Shown here: positions 17,613 to 26,616 of the stretch, piece by piece
Layout: every line of letters begins with the position of its first letter
Numbering within the stretch: the stretch's first letter is position 1
NCBI RefSeq assembly: GCF_011742555.1
Contig: NZ_JAAQQR010000008.1
Coordinates: forward strand, 1-64,000
DNA: 64,000 bases
Reading direction: 5' to 3'
Origin: Luteibacter jiangsuensis
GTDB lineage: Bacteria > Pseudomonadota > Gammaproteobacteria > Xanthomonadales > Rhodanobacteraceae
Made by a program: the position numbers and the translations under genes
The notes under the pieces: generated by a model
What the model was told of the DNA's origin: nothing
Database searches by the model: none
What the model saw: the letters and a program-made list of their open reading frames with translations, nothing else

Positions 17613-19502
17613 TCAGCTGCCTGCGGTTTCCGCGAGATAGGTGTAACCCGTCAAGCCCTTGTCCAGCGTCGCGGCGAGGGTTTCCGCCTCCGCACCGGTC
17701 ACGCCCGCGGCGGCGAGGCGATCGGTGTAGGACTGGCGCAGGGCCTTGAGGTCGTAGCCGACGTAATCGAGCATCAGGTCGGTGGTGTCGCCCCGGCGGA
17801 TGTGCGCGAACTCGTAGCCGTCCTTCGTGGCCCGCACGTTCACCGCGTCGGTGTCGCCGAACAGGTTGTGGATGTCGCCCAGCGTTTCCTGGTACGCCCC
17901 GACCATGAAGATGCCGAGCCGGTAAGACTCGCCGTCCTTAAGGCCGTGCAGCGGCAGGCTGACGTCGACGCCTTCGGCGTCCACGTAGTGGTCGATACGG
18001 CCATCCGAATCGCAGGTGAGATCCGCGATCACGCCTCGCCGCAGCGGCTCCTCGTCCAGGCGTGCAATGGGCACGATGGGGAAGATCTGGTCGATCGCCC
18101 AGATGTCCGGCACCGATTCGAAGACCGAGAAATTCACGAAGTACTTGTCGACCAGCTTCTCGTCCAGGTCGTCCAGGGCCTGGCGATGCGCGCGCTCGGC
18201 CGGCAGCAGGCGCGGCCGCACCGCATTCGCAATGGCGTAGAACAGTTCGTCGAGCTTCGCGCGGTCGCGCAGGTCGAGCTGGCCCAGCGCGTACAGTGCC
18301 TGGCCTTCCGCGAAGTGGTGCTGCGCCTCATGGAAGAGTTCCAGGGGCGGGCGGTGGCCCAGCTCGGCGTGGGTTTCGCGCAGATGCCTGAGCACGGCCG
18401 GTTCGCCGTCACGCTCGGGGGGAATGGCACCTTCCGGCACGGGTTCCACTTCGCTCACGTTCACGACCATCACCGCGTGGTGGGCCGTCATCGCGCGACC
18501 CGACTCGGTGAAGATCACCGGTGCCGCCATACCGTGCTCGGCCACCGCCTCGGCCAGCGGTTGCACGATGCTGGCCGCGTACTGCTCGAGGCTGTAGTTG
18601 ATCGAGTTGTAGCTGCGCGAGCGCGTGCCCTCGTAATCCACACCGAGGCCGCCGCCCACATCCACCACGTCGATGGGCACGCCTAGGCGATGCAGTTCGA
18701 CGAAATAGCGCACGGCTTCGCGCATGCCGGCCGCGATGTCGCGCACGTTCGATATCTGCGAACCCATGTGGAAGTGCTGCAGGCGAAGCGTGTGCTTGAG
18801 GCCCGCGGCATCGAGCCGCTCGATCAGTTCCAGCACCTGGCCGGGGCTCAGGCCGAACTTGCCCTTGTCGCCACCGGTGTTCTGCCACTTGCCGGCGCCG
18901 ATGGAGGCGAGGCGCACGCGCACGCCCAGCAGCGGCTCGACGCCCAGTGCCTTCGCTTCGGCGAAGACGTGGTCGAGCTCCGAAAGTTTCTCGATGACGA
19001 TGTGCACGCGCAGGCCGAGCTTCAGGCCGATGAGGGCCAGCCGCACGTATTCGCGGTCCTTGTAACCGTTGCACACGACCATGCTGCCCGGGCGCGCCTG
19101 GGCGAGCACGGCCATCAGTTCCGGCTTGGAACCGGCTTCGAGGCCGAAGCCTTTGTCGCCCGCCGCGACCAGCTCGCTGACGACGCCGCGCTGCTGGTTC
19201 ACCTTGATGGGATAGATGGCGGTATACGTGCCGGCATAGTTCGCATCGGCGATGGCCTTGCCAAAGGCCCGCTGTAAGTGAGCGAGACGGTCGGCCAGGA
19301 TGTCGGGAAAGCGCACGAGGAGCGGCAGGCGCAAGCCCTCGGCGGTGGCCTTGTCGACGATCGCCGGCAGGTCGAGGGCCGGGCCCTCATCGCCGCGGGG
19401 GCGGATCAGCAGGTGGCCGGTGCCGGCGACGTCGACGTAGCCGTTGCTCCAGTGCGGAATCGCGTAGGTCAGCTTCGCGCGATCGGTGGTCCAGTTCGTC
19501 AT
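17613..19502 (-). CDS. speA: biosynthetic arginine decarboxylase
   Basis: PLP enzyme converting arginine to agmatine, the first step of polyamine synthesis from arginine. From the ATG at 19502 it is 629 residues (MTNWTTDRAKLTYAIPHWSN), the usual length. The PLP-binding Lys is in YPIKVNQQRGVVSELVAAG; other fold III signatures include HFHMGSQISNVRDI, VDVGGGLGVDYEGT and the C-terminal QIFPIVPIARLDEEP. An in-frame ATG at 19520 would add six residues. It is divergent from speE, so agmatine and spermidine synthesis genes share an intergenic region. No agmatinase or agmatine deiminase gene is in the window. Confidence 0.95.
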   Translation of the reverse strand: MTNWTTDRAKLTYAIPHWSNGYVDVAGTGHLLIRPRGDEGPALDLPAIVDKATAEGLRLPLLVRFPDILADRLAHLQRAFGKAIADANYAGTYTAIYPIKVNQQRGVVSELVAAGDKGFGLEAGSKPELMAVLAQARPGSMVVCNGYKDREYVRLALIGLKLGLRVHIVIEKLSELDHVFAEAKALGVEPLLGVRVRLASIGAGKWQNTGGDKGKFGLSPGQVLELIERLDAAGLKHTLRLQHFHMGSQISNVRDIAAGMREAVRYFVELHRLGVPIDVVDVGGGLGVDYEGTRSRSYNSINYSLEQYAASIVQPLAEAVAEHGMAAPVIFTESGRAMTAHHAVMVVNVSEVEPVPEGAIPPERDGEPAVLRHLRETHAELGHRPPLELFHEAQHHFAEGQALYALGQLDLRDRAKLDELFYAIANAVRPRLLPAERAHRQALDDLDEKLVDKYFVNFSVFESVPDIWAIDQIFPIVPIARLDEEPLRRGVIADLTCDSDGRIDHYVDAEGVDVSLPLHGLKDGESYRLGIFMVGAYQETLGDIHNLFGDTDAVNVRATKDGYEFAHIRRGDTTDLMLDYVGYDLKALRQSYTDRLAAAGVTGAEAETLAATLDKGLTGYTYLAETAGS

Positions 19503-19820
19503 GGGGGTGACGATCTCCATTTGATTGTGTCGAGTCCCCCGGAAGAGGGGGGGCGCGGAACAGTCGCAGCGGCGAACCTTGACCTGAAGCGGGCCTGGCG
19601 GCCGGGAGCCTCGCACGCCGCGGGGCCGACCAGACAGTTCTGCGCGACCCGGCGGGCGGCGGCAGACCGGCTATTGTAGCGGCGCCTCATGACATCCGGG
19701 TATCGGCCGGTCCGGGTCGGCGCCGCCCTACTTTCCAACGGCCGCAAGGACTTGGCCGCTTTCCGGCCCGTGGCGGTACAATCCACCGTTTAGCCCCCTA
19801 CCCGTCTTCAGGAAAGCGTC
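19503..19820. promoter_or_regulatory. divergent speA/speE intergenic region
   Basis: No gene is seen here. A -10-like TACAAT at 19777-19782 (plus), with a poorly placed TTGGCC upstream at 19752-19757 (19-bp spacer), could drive speE. On the minus strand another TACAAT (complement of 19673-19678) could drive speA, leaving a leader of about 160 nt. That leader contains a CCCCC/GGGGG hairpin around 19533-19548. Regulation of the leader is only a possibility. Confidence 0.35.
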
Positions 19821-20678
19821 ATGTCGCAGCAGCAGCTCAGCTGGTTCACCGAAGCCCACCAGGCATCGGGCTCCTCCATCGGTTTCCGCGTCGAGCGCCT
19901 GTTGCACGCCGAGAAGACCCCCTTCCAGACCATCGAGATCTACCAGACCACCGACTGGGGCAACCTCATGGTGATCGACGGCTGCGTCATGCTCACCAGC
20001 CGCGACAACTTCCTGTACCACGAGATGATGACCCACCCCGCGCTGTTCACCCACGCCCGGGCCAAGCGCGTCGTCATCATCGGCGGCGGCGACTGCGGCA
20101 CCCTGCGCGAAGTGCTGAAGCACGAGGAAGTGGAGAAGGCCACCCAGGTGGAGATCGACGAGCGCGTCACCCGCCTGGCCGAGCAGTATTTCCCGGAGCT
20201 GTGCGACGCCAACGGCGACCCGCGCGCCGAGCTGCTCTTCATCGACGGCATCAAGTACATGGCGGAAGCCGAGCCGGAGTCGATCGACCTCATCATCGTC
20301 GATTCCACCGACCCCGTCGGCCCGGCCGAAGGCCTGTTCAATGCCGCGTTTTATGCCAGCTGCTACAAGGCGCTCCGCCACGGCGGCATCCTCGTGCAGC
20401 AGTCCGAATCGCCGCTGGCCCATATCGAACTGATCAAGGCCATGCGTGCGGCCATGCGCACCTCCGGCTTCAAGGCCGTGCGCACGCTTCCGTTCCCGCA
20501 GCCGTGCTATCCCACCGGCTGGTGGAGCTGCACCATGGCCCGCAAGGACGGCGATCTCTCCGGCTTCCGCGAGCGCGGTGCGATCAGCAAGGGCTTCGCC
20601 ACGAAGTACTACAACGCCGACGTGCACAAGGGCGCGCTGGCGCAGCCGGAATTCATGCGCGAGCAGCTGGGCGAATAA
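19821..20678 (+). CDS. speE: spermidine synthase
   Basis: Transfers an aminopropyl group from decarboxylated S-adenosylmethionine to putrescine. The 285-residue length is typical. The methyltransferase-like nucleotide loop VIIGGGDCGTLREVLKHEEV is clear, as is the catalytic and putrescine-binding region LIIVDSTDPVGPAEGLFN. AGGAAAG precedes the ATG at the right distance. It ends just before REP copy 2. Decarboxylated SAM would come from SpeD, which is not in the window. Confidence 0.96.
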   Translation: MSQQQLSWFTEAHQASGSSIGFRVERLLHAEKTPFQTIEIYQTTDWGNLMVIDGCVMLTSRDNFLYHEMMTHPALFTHARAKRVVIIGGGDCGTLREVLKHEEVEKATQVEIDERVTRLAEQYFPELCDANGDPRAELLFIDGIKYMAEAEPESIDLIIVDSTDPVGPAEGLFNAAFYASCYKALRHGGILVQQSESPLAHIELIKAMRAAMRTSGFKAVRTLPFPQPCYPTGWWSCTMARKDGDLSGFRERGAISKGFATKYYNADVHKGALAQPEFMREQLGE

Positions 20679-20684
20679 TGCAGT

Positions 20685-20768
20685 CCTGTGGGAGCCGCTT
20701 CAGCGGCGATCCCGCGGCAGCGGGCAAACCTGCCGCGAGCACCCATCGCCGCTGAAGCGGCTCCCACA
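20685..20768. repeat. REP-like inverted repeat, copy 2
   Basis: The same arms as the element at 4224-4309: CCTGTGGGAGCCGCTTCAGC... at 20685-20709 and its complement at 20746-20768, with a different 36-bp centre that itself contains CCGCGGCAGCGGG. It lies between the convergent speE and the hypothetical gene at 20773, only 4 bp from the latter's stop. Confidence 0.9.
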
Positions 20769-20772
20769 CAGT

Positions 20773-21807
20773 TTATTTCTCGACCTTCGCCGGCTCCCAG
20801 CCGGCAGGCGCTTCCGGCGGAATGCCGTAGGCGCGCAGCGCGGCCAGGATCACGCTCATTTCCGTGCCGCCACTGCGGGCAAGTGCCAGCAGCTTCTGCG
20901 CCGTGGCCTTGTCGCCCTGGGCCTGCATGTTGAGCTGCGCGAAGCGCTGCATCTGCCAGATCAGGTTGAGCCGGGCATGCCTGGCATCCTGCTGATCGGC
21001 TTCATTGGGGGAGAGCGTTTCGCGCAAGTGCAGGCCAAGCGAACGGCCGAGGGGACTGCTGCCCCATTCCAGCACCTTGGCCAGCTTCAGGCAGTCGCCG
21101 GCAACGCCCGCGTCGGCCTTGTTGTCTTCGCAGTACTTCGCCGTGGCCTGGAAACCGGGCACCGGCTGGGCGCTGGCCAGGCCGAACACGATCACCATCT
21201 GCACGCCGGCGGCGCCCGAGCCCTGCAAGGCGTTGAAGGTGTCCGCAGGGGGAGGCAGCTGGCTCACCGAATTGGCGAGTGCCTTCAGGCTCGCGCCCAG
21301 GTAATCGTCATAGAGCCTGGCGTTCGCGGCGCGCCCCAGGTCGGCGCGCACGGCATCTCCGGCGTTCTCATGGTCGTCCATGCCCAGCTTCAGCAGCCAG
21401 ACCGCCGCGTTGTCGGGCGCCTGCTTTTCCAGCTGCGCCAGCGCTTCCGCATTGGGGCAGGTGCCGCCCTTGGCATCGCAGTCGGCGAGCCGCGCCCACG
21501 TCACTCGCGGGCCGGCGTCGGCATTCCTCGACGCGCGCTCCAGAAGCGAGTGGTAGCTCAGGACCTCGGGCGGGTTGGCCAACGGGCGAGCAAGCAACGC
21601 GGCGCCCAGCAGGGGCTCGGCCTCGGTGCGTAGGGCCAGCACGCTGGCAAGGTCCTTCTGGAACTGCAGCAGGGCCTTGGTCTGATCCTTCTGTACGACC
21701 GGACCCTTGGCCGGGCCCTTGGCGGCACCGGGCCACGGGCCGTCGGCCAGGGCGGGCAAGGACAGCAGACCCGCAAGGGCCATCACCGCGATGCGACGTC
21801 CGCGCAT
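20773..21807 (-). CDS. secreted hypothetical protein
   Basis: 344-residue protein from the ATG at 21807. It has a Sec signal peptide (RRIAVMALAGLLSLPALADG). The mature part is Ala/Leu-rich and mostly helical, with repeats resembling TPR-type helix pairs (for example AEALAQLEKQAPDNAAVWLL). It carries four Cys that may form disulfides (ADCDAKGGTCPN, KYCEDNKADAGVAGDCL). I do not recognise a named family. It is probably periplasmic, and helical-repeat proteins of this sort often bind partners. Confidence 0.7.
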   Translation of the reverse strand: MRGRRIAVMALAGLLSLPALADGPWPGAAKGPAKGPVVQKDQTKALLQFQKDLASVLALRTEAEPLLGAALLARPLANPPEVLSYHSLLERASRNADAGPRVTWARLADCDAKGGTCPNAEALAQLEKQAPDNAAVWLLKLGMDDHENAGDAVRADLGRAANARLYDDYLGASLKALANSVSQLPPPADTFNALQGSGAAGVQMVIVFGLASAQPVPGFQATAKYCEDNKADAGVAGDCLKLAKVLEWGSSPLGRSLGLHLRETLSPNEADQQDARHARLNLIWQMQRFAQLNMQAQGDKATAQKLLALARSGGTEMSVILAALRAYGIPPEAPAGWEPAKVEK

Positions 21808-21973
21808 GGGCCATCTCCGTGAAATAAAACGACAAGGATACGGCCCGACCATGAATGGAAGCTGCGCAAAGCGGGGCGACGTTCGCCGCCGAAGTCGCTA
21901 CCATCGACGTCTGCTTTCCCTGTTGCATCATGCGCCGGGGGCCACCAATCCTGCGACAGAACAGGAGTTTACC

Positions 21974-22171
21974 GTGGACCAATTCGCCATCTTCGCCAGC
22001 GAACGCGCCGGCTTCTTCGTCGGCTGGGGCACGCTCTCGTTGATCAACGCCGGCCTGGCCCAGGGCAAGAACCGCAGTGGCCTGGCCTGGTGGCTCCTTT
22101 CGCTGGTTCTCGGCCCCATCGCCACGCTCATCCTGGTGATCATGCCCAAGGTGCGCACCAAGCTCTTCTGA
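21974..22171 (+). CDS. small membrane protein, 65 residues
   Basis: The GTG at 21974 is preceded by ACAGGAG at a good distance. The product has an amphipathic start (VDQFAIFASERAGFFVGWG) and two hydrophobic segments (about 14-28 and 38-56), separated by AQGKNRSGLAWWLLS, and a basic end. This layout recurs in small conserved inner-membrane proteins of Xanthomonadales, but no function is known to me. Confidence 0.65.
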   Translation: MDQFAIFASERAGFFVGWGTLSLINAGLAQGKNRSGLAWWLLSLVLGPIATLILVIMPKVRTKLF

Positions 22172-22238
22172 GCCGCAGGCTTGGCCGTAAGCATCGGGGG
22201 TGTGTAGGCTAGGGCTCTCCCAAGGCAGGTGCGCGCGA

Positions 22239-22871
22239 ATGCTTACGACGCTCGTGGCAAGCAGCAAGGGCGGTTGCGGGAAGACCACGCTGGTCACGCA
22301 ACTTGCCACCCATTGGGCCCAGGCGGGTAAGAAAACGGCCGTGATCGATGCGGACCGTCAGCACTCGAGCCTGCGCTGGGTCGGCCGCCGGCCGGAGAAC
22401 GCGCCCTCCATCGTCGCCATCGAAGGCAGCCGCCGCGCCTTCGACCGCCTGCCGGAGGACGTCGAAAGGGTGATCGTCGACACGCCCGCGGGCGTGGACG
22501 AGAAAGACCTCGAACCCTACCTCGAACGTGCCGACGTCATCGTCGTGCCCGTGCTTCCCTCGCATTTCGACCTGGACGCCACGCTGGATTTCCTGAAGGT
22601 GCTCAAGGGCTTCAGCCGCGTGAAACGCGGCAAGCTGCCCGTCGGTCTCGTGGGCAACCGACTCAAACCGTGGACAAACGCAAGCCAGGCCGCCCTCGCC
22701 GAACTGGGCGAACGGGCGCCTTTTCCTGTGGTTGCGGAACTTCGCGACTCGCAAGCGTACGTCTTGCTCACGGCGCTCGGTAAGGGCATCTTCGATTACC
22801 ACTCGGAAAACGTGCGCGGCCACCAGGACGATTGGGCGAAACTGCTGCGCTGGATCAAGCGCAGCACCTAG
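22239..22871 (+). CDS. ParA/MinD-like P-loop ATPase, orphan
   Basis: 210-residue ATPase of the ParA family. The deviant Walker A motif is SSKGGCGKTTLVTQLATHW, with the signature Lys (KGGCGKT). AVIDADRQHSSLRWV and VIVDTPAGVDEKDL follow as Walker A' and B. It lacks the N-terminal HTH of plasmid ParA and has no ParB gene next to it, so chromosome partition is unlikely. Such small orphans often position other cargo. The ATG at 22239 removes a non-conserved upstream extension. Confidence 0.85.
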   Translation: MLTTLVASSKGGCGKTTLVTQLATHWAQAGKKTAVIDADRQHSSLRWVGRRPENAPSIVAIEGSRRAFDRLPEDVERVIVDTPAGVDEKDLEPYLERADVIVVPVLPSHFDLDATLDFLKVLKGFSRVKRGKLPVGLVGNRLKPWTNASQAALAELGERAPFPVVAELRDSQAYVLLTALGKGIFDYHSENVRGHQDDWAKLLRWIKRST

Positions 22872-22934
22872 CAGCCAAGGGGCCGCGTCATCGATCACGC
22901 CACCGAAGGTGGCCTTGCGGAAGAGACGGTACCC

Positions 22935-23405
22935 ATGCACGAACTCATCCTGTTACGCCACGCCGAGGCCACGCCGCACGGCAAGGACGGCAAGGACGAC
23001 CGCGAGCGAAGCCTGACCGAACACGGACGCCGGGAAGCCCGCGCCGCCGGCGAATGGCTCTCGCAGCAAGGCATCTCGTACACGCGCATTCTCTGCTCCC
23101 CCTCCAAACGGACGACGGAAACCGCCGAACTCGCCCTCGGCGAGGTCGAATGGCAGTTGGAAGACGGTATCTACGACGCCACCGTGGGCGAGCTTTACGA
23201 CATCCTCGACAAGAACTGGGACGCGGACGGCGTGGTCCTGGTCGGTCACAACCCCGGTATCGAACAACTGGTGGCGTTCCTCGTCGAAGGGCGCTCCGAG
23301 GACTACCGCGGCATGCCCCCAGCGGGCATCGCGCGTATCCAGTTCGACGGCAAGCTCGAACCCGGCATGGGCAAACTCAAGGTTTTCTGGTCCCCACCGA
23401 ACTGA
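22935..23405 (+). CDS. sixA: phosphohistidine phosphatase SixA
   Basis: 156-residue histidine phosphatase. The catalytic motif is LILLRHAEATPHG (RHA form, as in SixA), with the second His in VLVGHNPGIEQLVAFL. SixA removes phosphate from His-containing phosphotransfer domains such as ArcB or PTS NPr. It is in a row with the ParA-like gene (63 bp upstream) and the YceI gene (10 bp downstream), all on the plus strand. Confidence 0.9.
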   Translation: MHELILLRHAEATPHGKDGKDDRERSLTEHGRREARAAGEWLSQQGISYTRILCSPSKRTTETAELALGEVEWQLEDGIYDATVGELYDILDKNWDADGVVLVGHNPGIEQLVAFLVEGRSEDYRGMPPAGIARIQFDGKLEPGMGKLKVFWSPPN

Positions 23406-23415
23406 GCACGCCCGA

Positions 23416-23970
23416 ATGCGTCACCTGCTGTCGGCGATCGTCGCGCTTCTCGCGGCGGCGCCCCTCTCTGCCGCCGACCTGCGCATCGACCCGGTTCACT
23501 CGCGCGCCGAATTCAGCGTGCGGCTGCTCTGGGTCAGCACGGTCACGGGCAGCTTCGAAGGCATCCGCGGGGAACTGGCCATCGATCCGGCCCGGCACAG
23601 CGCCATCGTCAGCGCCGACATCGACACCGAGAGTGTCCGCATGGAATCGGCGCGCCTGCGCCGCTGGCTGCTGGCGCCCGAGTTCTTCGACGCCAGCCGC
23701 TACCCGCAGATCCACTTCGAATCCTTCCCCGTGCCCTTGCAACTGCTGAGCGAAGGCGGCGACGTGCAGGGCCTGCTCACCCTGAGGGGGGTGACCCAGC
23801 CGGTGACGTTCCATCTGCAGGCCAACCATTGCCCCCCGGCCAGCCTGGCCGGATGCGTGCTGCAATTGAAGGGCATGATCGACCGGACTGACTTCGAGAT
23901 GCGAGGACGCCGGGGCGCCCTCTCGGACCGGGTCAACCTGGGCATGGCCATCGTGCTGACCCACCCCTGA
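23416..23970 (+). CDS. YceI family periplasmic protein
   Basis: 184 residues with a Sec signal (about 1-20, ending LSAADL) and a YceI lipocalin-like barrel that begins LRIDPVHSRAEFSVRLLWVS and ends with a typical MAIVLTHP strand. Family members bind isoprenoid lipids such as ubiquinone precursors in a closed barrel. The two Cys (NHCPPASLAGCVLQL) could form a disulfide. The start is ATG ten bases after sixA. Confidence 0.88.
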   Translation: MRHLLSAIVALLAAAPLSAADLRIDPVHSRAEFSVRLLWVSTVTGSFEGIRGELAIDPARHSAIVSADIDTESVRMESARLRRWLLAPEFFDASRYPQIHFESFPVPLQLLSEGGDVQGLLTLRGVTQPVTFHLQANHCPPASLAGCVLQLKGMIDRTDFEMRGRRGALSDRVNLGMAIVLTHP

Positions 23971-24030
23971 CAAGGCGCGGCGGCGCGCGAACTCACGTCG
24001 CGTTGCTACTCCTCCCCTATCATCCGCGGG

Positions 24031-25989
24031 ATGCGCCGCCTACTCACGCTCCTGCTCCTTGCCGCCACGCTTGCCGCGGGCGGATGTTCGTTATCCCCGG
24101 AGCGAATCCGCAAGGCCGACGCGGTGGTCACCCTCACCGTGGACCGGCAGGACACCTGCGACCCCGTCGATGCGAGCCATTGCGCGACACCCTCCCCCTT
24201 GATCGACGCCGCGCTGGAAGCCGATGCCGCCTCCACGGCGGCGAAGCCGGTGCACGTGGCCACGTTGCTGGAAGACGGTGAAACCGCGCTTGCCGCACGC
24301 ATCAACCTGATCCGCGCGGCCCGCAAGAGCATCGACGTACAGACCTACATCTGGGAACAGGACGACGCCGGCAAACTGGTGCTGGATGAACTGGTACGCG
24401 CGGCCCGCCGCGGCGTCCACGTTCGCATCCTGGCCGACCAGCTGTTCTCCTTCCGCGATCCAGGCCTGCTCGCGGCGCTGGCCCGCGCCAGCGACCGCAT
24501 GGAGATCCGGCTATACAACCCCACGTTCCACGCCGCACGCACGCCGCCGCTGGAATTCGCCGCCGGCATCCTCTGCTGTTTCTACAAATTCAACCAGCGC
24601 ATGCACAACAAACTGCTGGTGGTGGACGACCTCGTGGGCATCACCGGTGGGCGGAACTACGAAGACCGGTATTTCGACTGGGACGACGCCTTCGACTATA
24701 TCGACCGCGACGTGATGGTGGGCGGTCCGGCCGCCGCCGAGATGGGCGCCAGCTTCGAACAGTTCTGGACGCACAAGCGATCGGCACCGCTCACTCACCT
24801 GCGCGATGTGAACCGCGAACTGCTGGCCGACACCGACGACCCGCGCCACTGGAATCCACCCACTTACGACAAACCCGACCGTGTCGCCGCCCTGGTGTCC
24901 GACGCGCTCGACCCCGCATGGGTCGAACAGCACATCACGCGCAACACCCTGCGCATGAACCGCGTGGAATACCTCTCGGACCTGCCCGGCAAGACCGACG
25001 AACCGAAGCGCCGGGAAGCACGAGCGCTTACCCGCCACATCATGGGGCTGGTGCGCGACGCGAAAAGCGAGATCGTGCTGCAAACGCCCTACCTCGTCAT
25101 GAGCAAACCGGCGAAGAAAATATTCAGCGCATTGGGGCGTCGCGCGGACCCGCCGCGCGTGGTGGTGTCGACGAACTCACTGGCATCCACCGACGCGTTC
25201 GCCGTGTATGCGCTGTCGTACAAGCATCGCAAGCGCTACCTCACCGATTACGGATTCGAGATCTACGAACTGAAGCCGCACCCGTTCAATGCGGACCCCG
25301 ACGCCCTGGAAGGCCGCACGAACGCCGTCGATACGCCGCCGGTGGACGGAACCGTTGCCGGAGCGCCGGGAAGCGCTTCAAGCAGCGGCGGCCGGGCACG
25401 GCGCCATGGGCGCGGCGCCACCTCGGAACGGTTCGCGCCTTCGGAATCGTCCAGCCTCCTCGGTATCGGCAGTCGCGCCAGCCGCGGCCCGCGCAACCGC
25501 CCCGCACCGCTGCTGACGGCGGGCGTACGGTTCGGGCTGCATGCGAAATCCATCGTCGTCGACGACACCTTCGCCATGGTGGGCACGCACAATTTCGATC
25601 CACGTTCCGACCACTACAACACCGAGTCCGGCGTGATCATCTACGACAAGCGCTTCGCCGACAGGCTGCGCGATTCGATCCTGCAGGACACGGAACCCGG
25701 CAACGCGTGGACGATCGCGCCCCGGCAGAAGAAGATACCGGTGTTGTCGTCGATCAACGAGTTCATCGGGGACGTGTCGGAACGACTGCCCTTCTTCGAC
25801 CTGTGGCCGTTCCGTTATGCCACCAGTTACGACCTCAAGCCGGGCTGCGTCCCGATGCGCTGGAAGGACCCTCGCTTCTTCGAATGCTACGAGCCCGTGG
25901 GCGACTTCCCCGAAGTGGATGTGTCCCTCAAGCTGATCTACACGCGGATGATCACGGCCTTCGGCAGCTCGGCGGCCGGCATCCTCTGA
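24031..25989 (+). CDS. phospholipase D / cardiolipin synthase-like lipoprotein
   Basis: 652 residues. A lipobox (LAAGGCS, Cys near 19) makes it a predicted lipoprotein. Two HKD motifs are intact: HNKLLVVDDLVGITGG with RNYEDRYF, and HAKSIVVDDTFAMVGTHN with DPRSDHYNTES. The two-HKD layout matches bacterial cardiolipin synthases (ClsC type) and related transphosphatidylases. Between the motifs, about residues 430-490, is a Ser/Gly/Arg-rich low-complexity insert (GSASSSGGRARRHGRGATSE). The closing part (LKPGCVPMRWKDPRFFECYE) is conserved in ClsC-like proteins. The substrate is inferred. Confidence 0.82.
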   Translation: MRRLLTLLLLAATLAAGGCSLSPERIRKADAVVTLTVDRQDTCDPVDASHCATPSPLIDAALEADAASTAAKPVHVATLLEDGETALAARINLIRAARKSIDVQTYIWEQDDAGKLVLDELVRAARRGVHVRILADQLFSFRDPGLLAALARASDRMEIRLYNPTFHAARTPPLEFAAGILCCFYKFNQRMHNKLLVVDDLVGITGGRNYEDRYFDWDDAFDYIDRDVMVGGPAAAEMGASFEQFWTHKRSAPLTHLRDVNRELLADTDDPRHWNPPTYDKPDRVAALVSDALDPAWVEQHITRNTLRMNRVEYLSDLPGKTDEPKRREARALTRHIMGLVRDAKSEIVLQTPYLVMSKPAKKIFSALGRRADPPRVVVSTNSLASTDAFAVYALSYKHRKRYLTDYGFEIYELKPHPFNADPDALEGRTNAVDTPPVDGTVAGAPGSASSSGGRARRHGRGATSERFAPSESSSLLGIGSRASRGPRNRPAPLLTAGVRFGLHAKSIVVDDTFAMVGTHNFDPRSDHYNTESGVIIYDKRFADRLRDSILQDTEPGNAWTIAPRQKKIPVLSSINEFIGDVSERLPFFDLWPFRYATSYDLKPGCVPMRWKDPRFFECYEPVGDFPEVDVSLKLIYTRMITAFGSSAAGIL

Positions 25990-26004
25990 ACGCGCCGCGC
26001 ACGC

Positions 26005-26616
26005 TTACCGCGTCAGTTCGAAGGTAACGGGCAATTCGGCCGTGTAACGATCGGGGCGGTCGGCGGCGGCGAAGCGCCAGTCTCGCACCGCTTCCTGCGC
26101 GGCGCGATCAAGGGACTCGTCGCCACTGGAACGGCCAACGGCGACCCCGGTGACGTCGCCTTCGGGTGTGACCGTCACATGGAGTACCACCTTTCCCTCG
26201 CGATGCGCTCGCAGCGCGGACATCGGATAACGGGGCGACGGCATGTATACCGGCACCAGCGGTTCCGGCGCCGGAGCACGGGCCGCGCCGACCATGCGCG
26301 CCGAGGGCGGCACTACGGAGGCGGACCGCTGAGGGGCGGGCCGTACGGACGGCGGGGCAACCGCGGCCGGACGCGTCGCGGCAGGCGCCACCTGGGACAC
26401 CGTTCTCGACACCATGGCAGGCGCCGCCGTGGGCAGCGTGACCTCGGCGAGACTGCGCGTCTTCGGCGCGCGCTCGTAGGTGAGTGCAGTGAGCCAGCTC
26501 GTGCCGGCAATGCCGACGAGCAATGCCAGAGCGCTGAGGGAGGTGCTGGTACGTAGGGCGAGCATCGGTAGACAGGGCGAAGGCGACGCGAGCGCGTCGC
26601 CGTTTCCTTCCTTCAT
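26005..26616 (-). CDS. TonB C-terminal domain protein
   Basis: 203 residues from the ATG at 26616, which shares its A with the stop codon of the thiolase gene (TGATG). An ATG at 26565 would give 186 residues. One N-terminal membrane segment (LSALALLVGIAGTSWLTAL) is followed by a Pro/Ala/Val-rich spacer (about 45-115) and a TonB-like C-terminal domain (YPMSALRAHREGKVVLHVTV, then DRAAQEAVRDWRF). TonB carries proton-motive energy to outer-membrane receptors. ExbB and ExbD genes are absent, so this is an accessory TonB-like protein. Confidence 0.8.
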   Translation of the reverse strand: MKEGNGDALASPSPCLPMLALRTSTSLSALALLVGIAGTSWLTALTYERAPKTRSLAEVTLPTAAPAMVSRTVSQVAPAATRPAAVAPPSVRPAPQRSASVVPPSARMVGAARAPAPEPLVPVYMPSPRYPMSALRAHREGKVVLHVTVTPEGDVTGVAVGRSSGDESLDRAAQEAVRDWRFAAADRPDRYTAELPVTFELTR

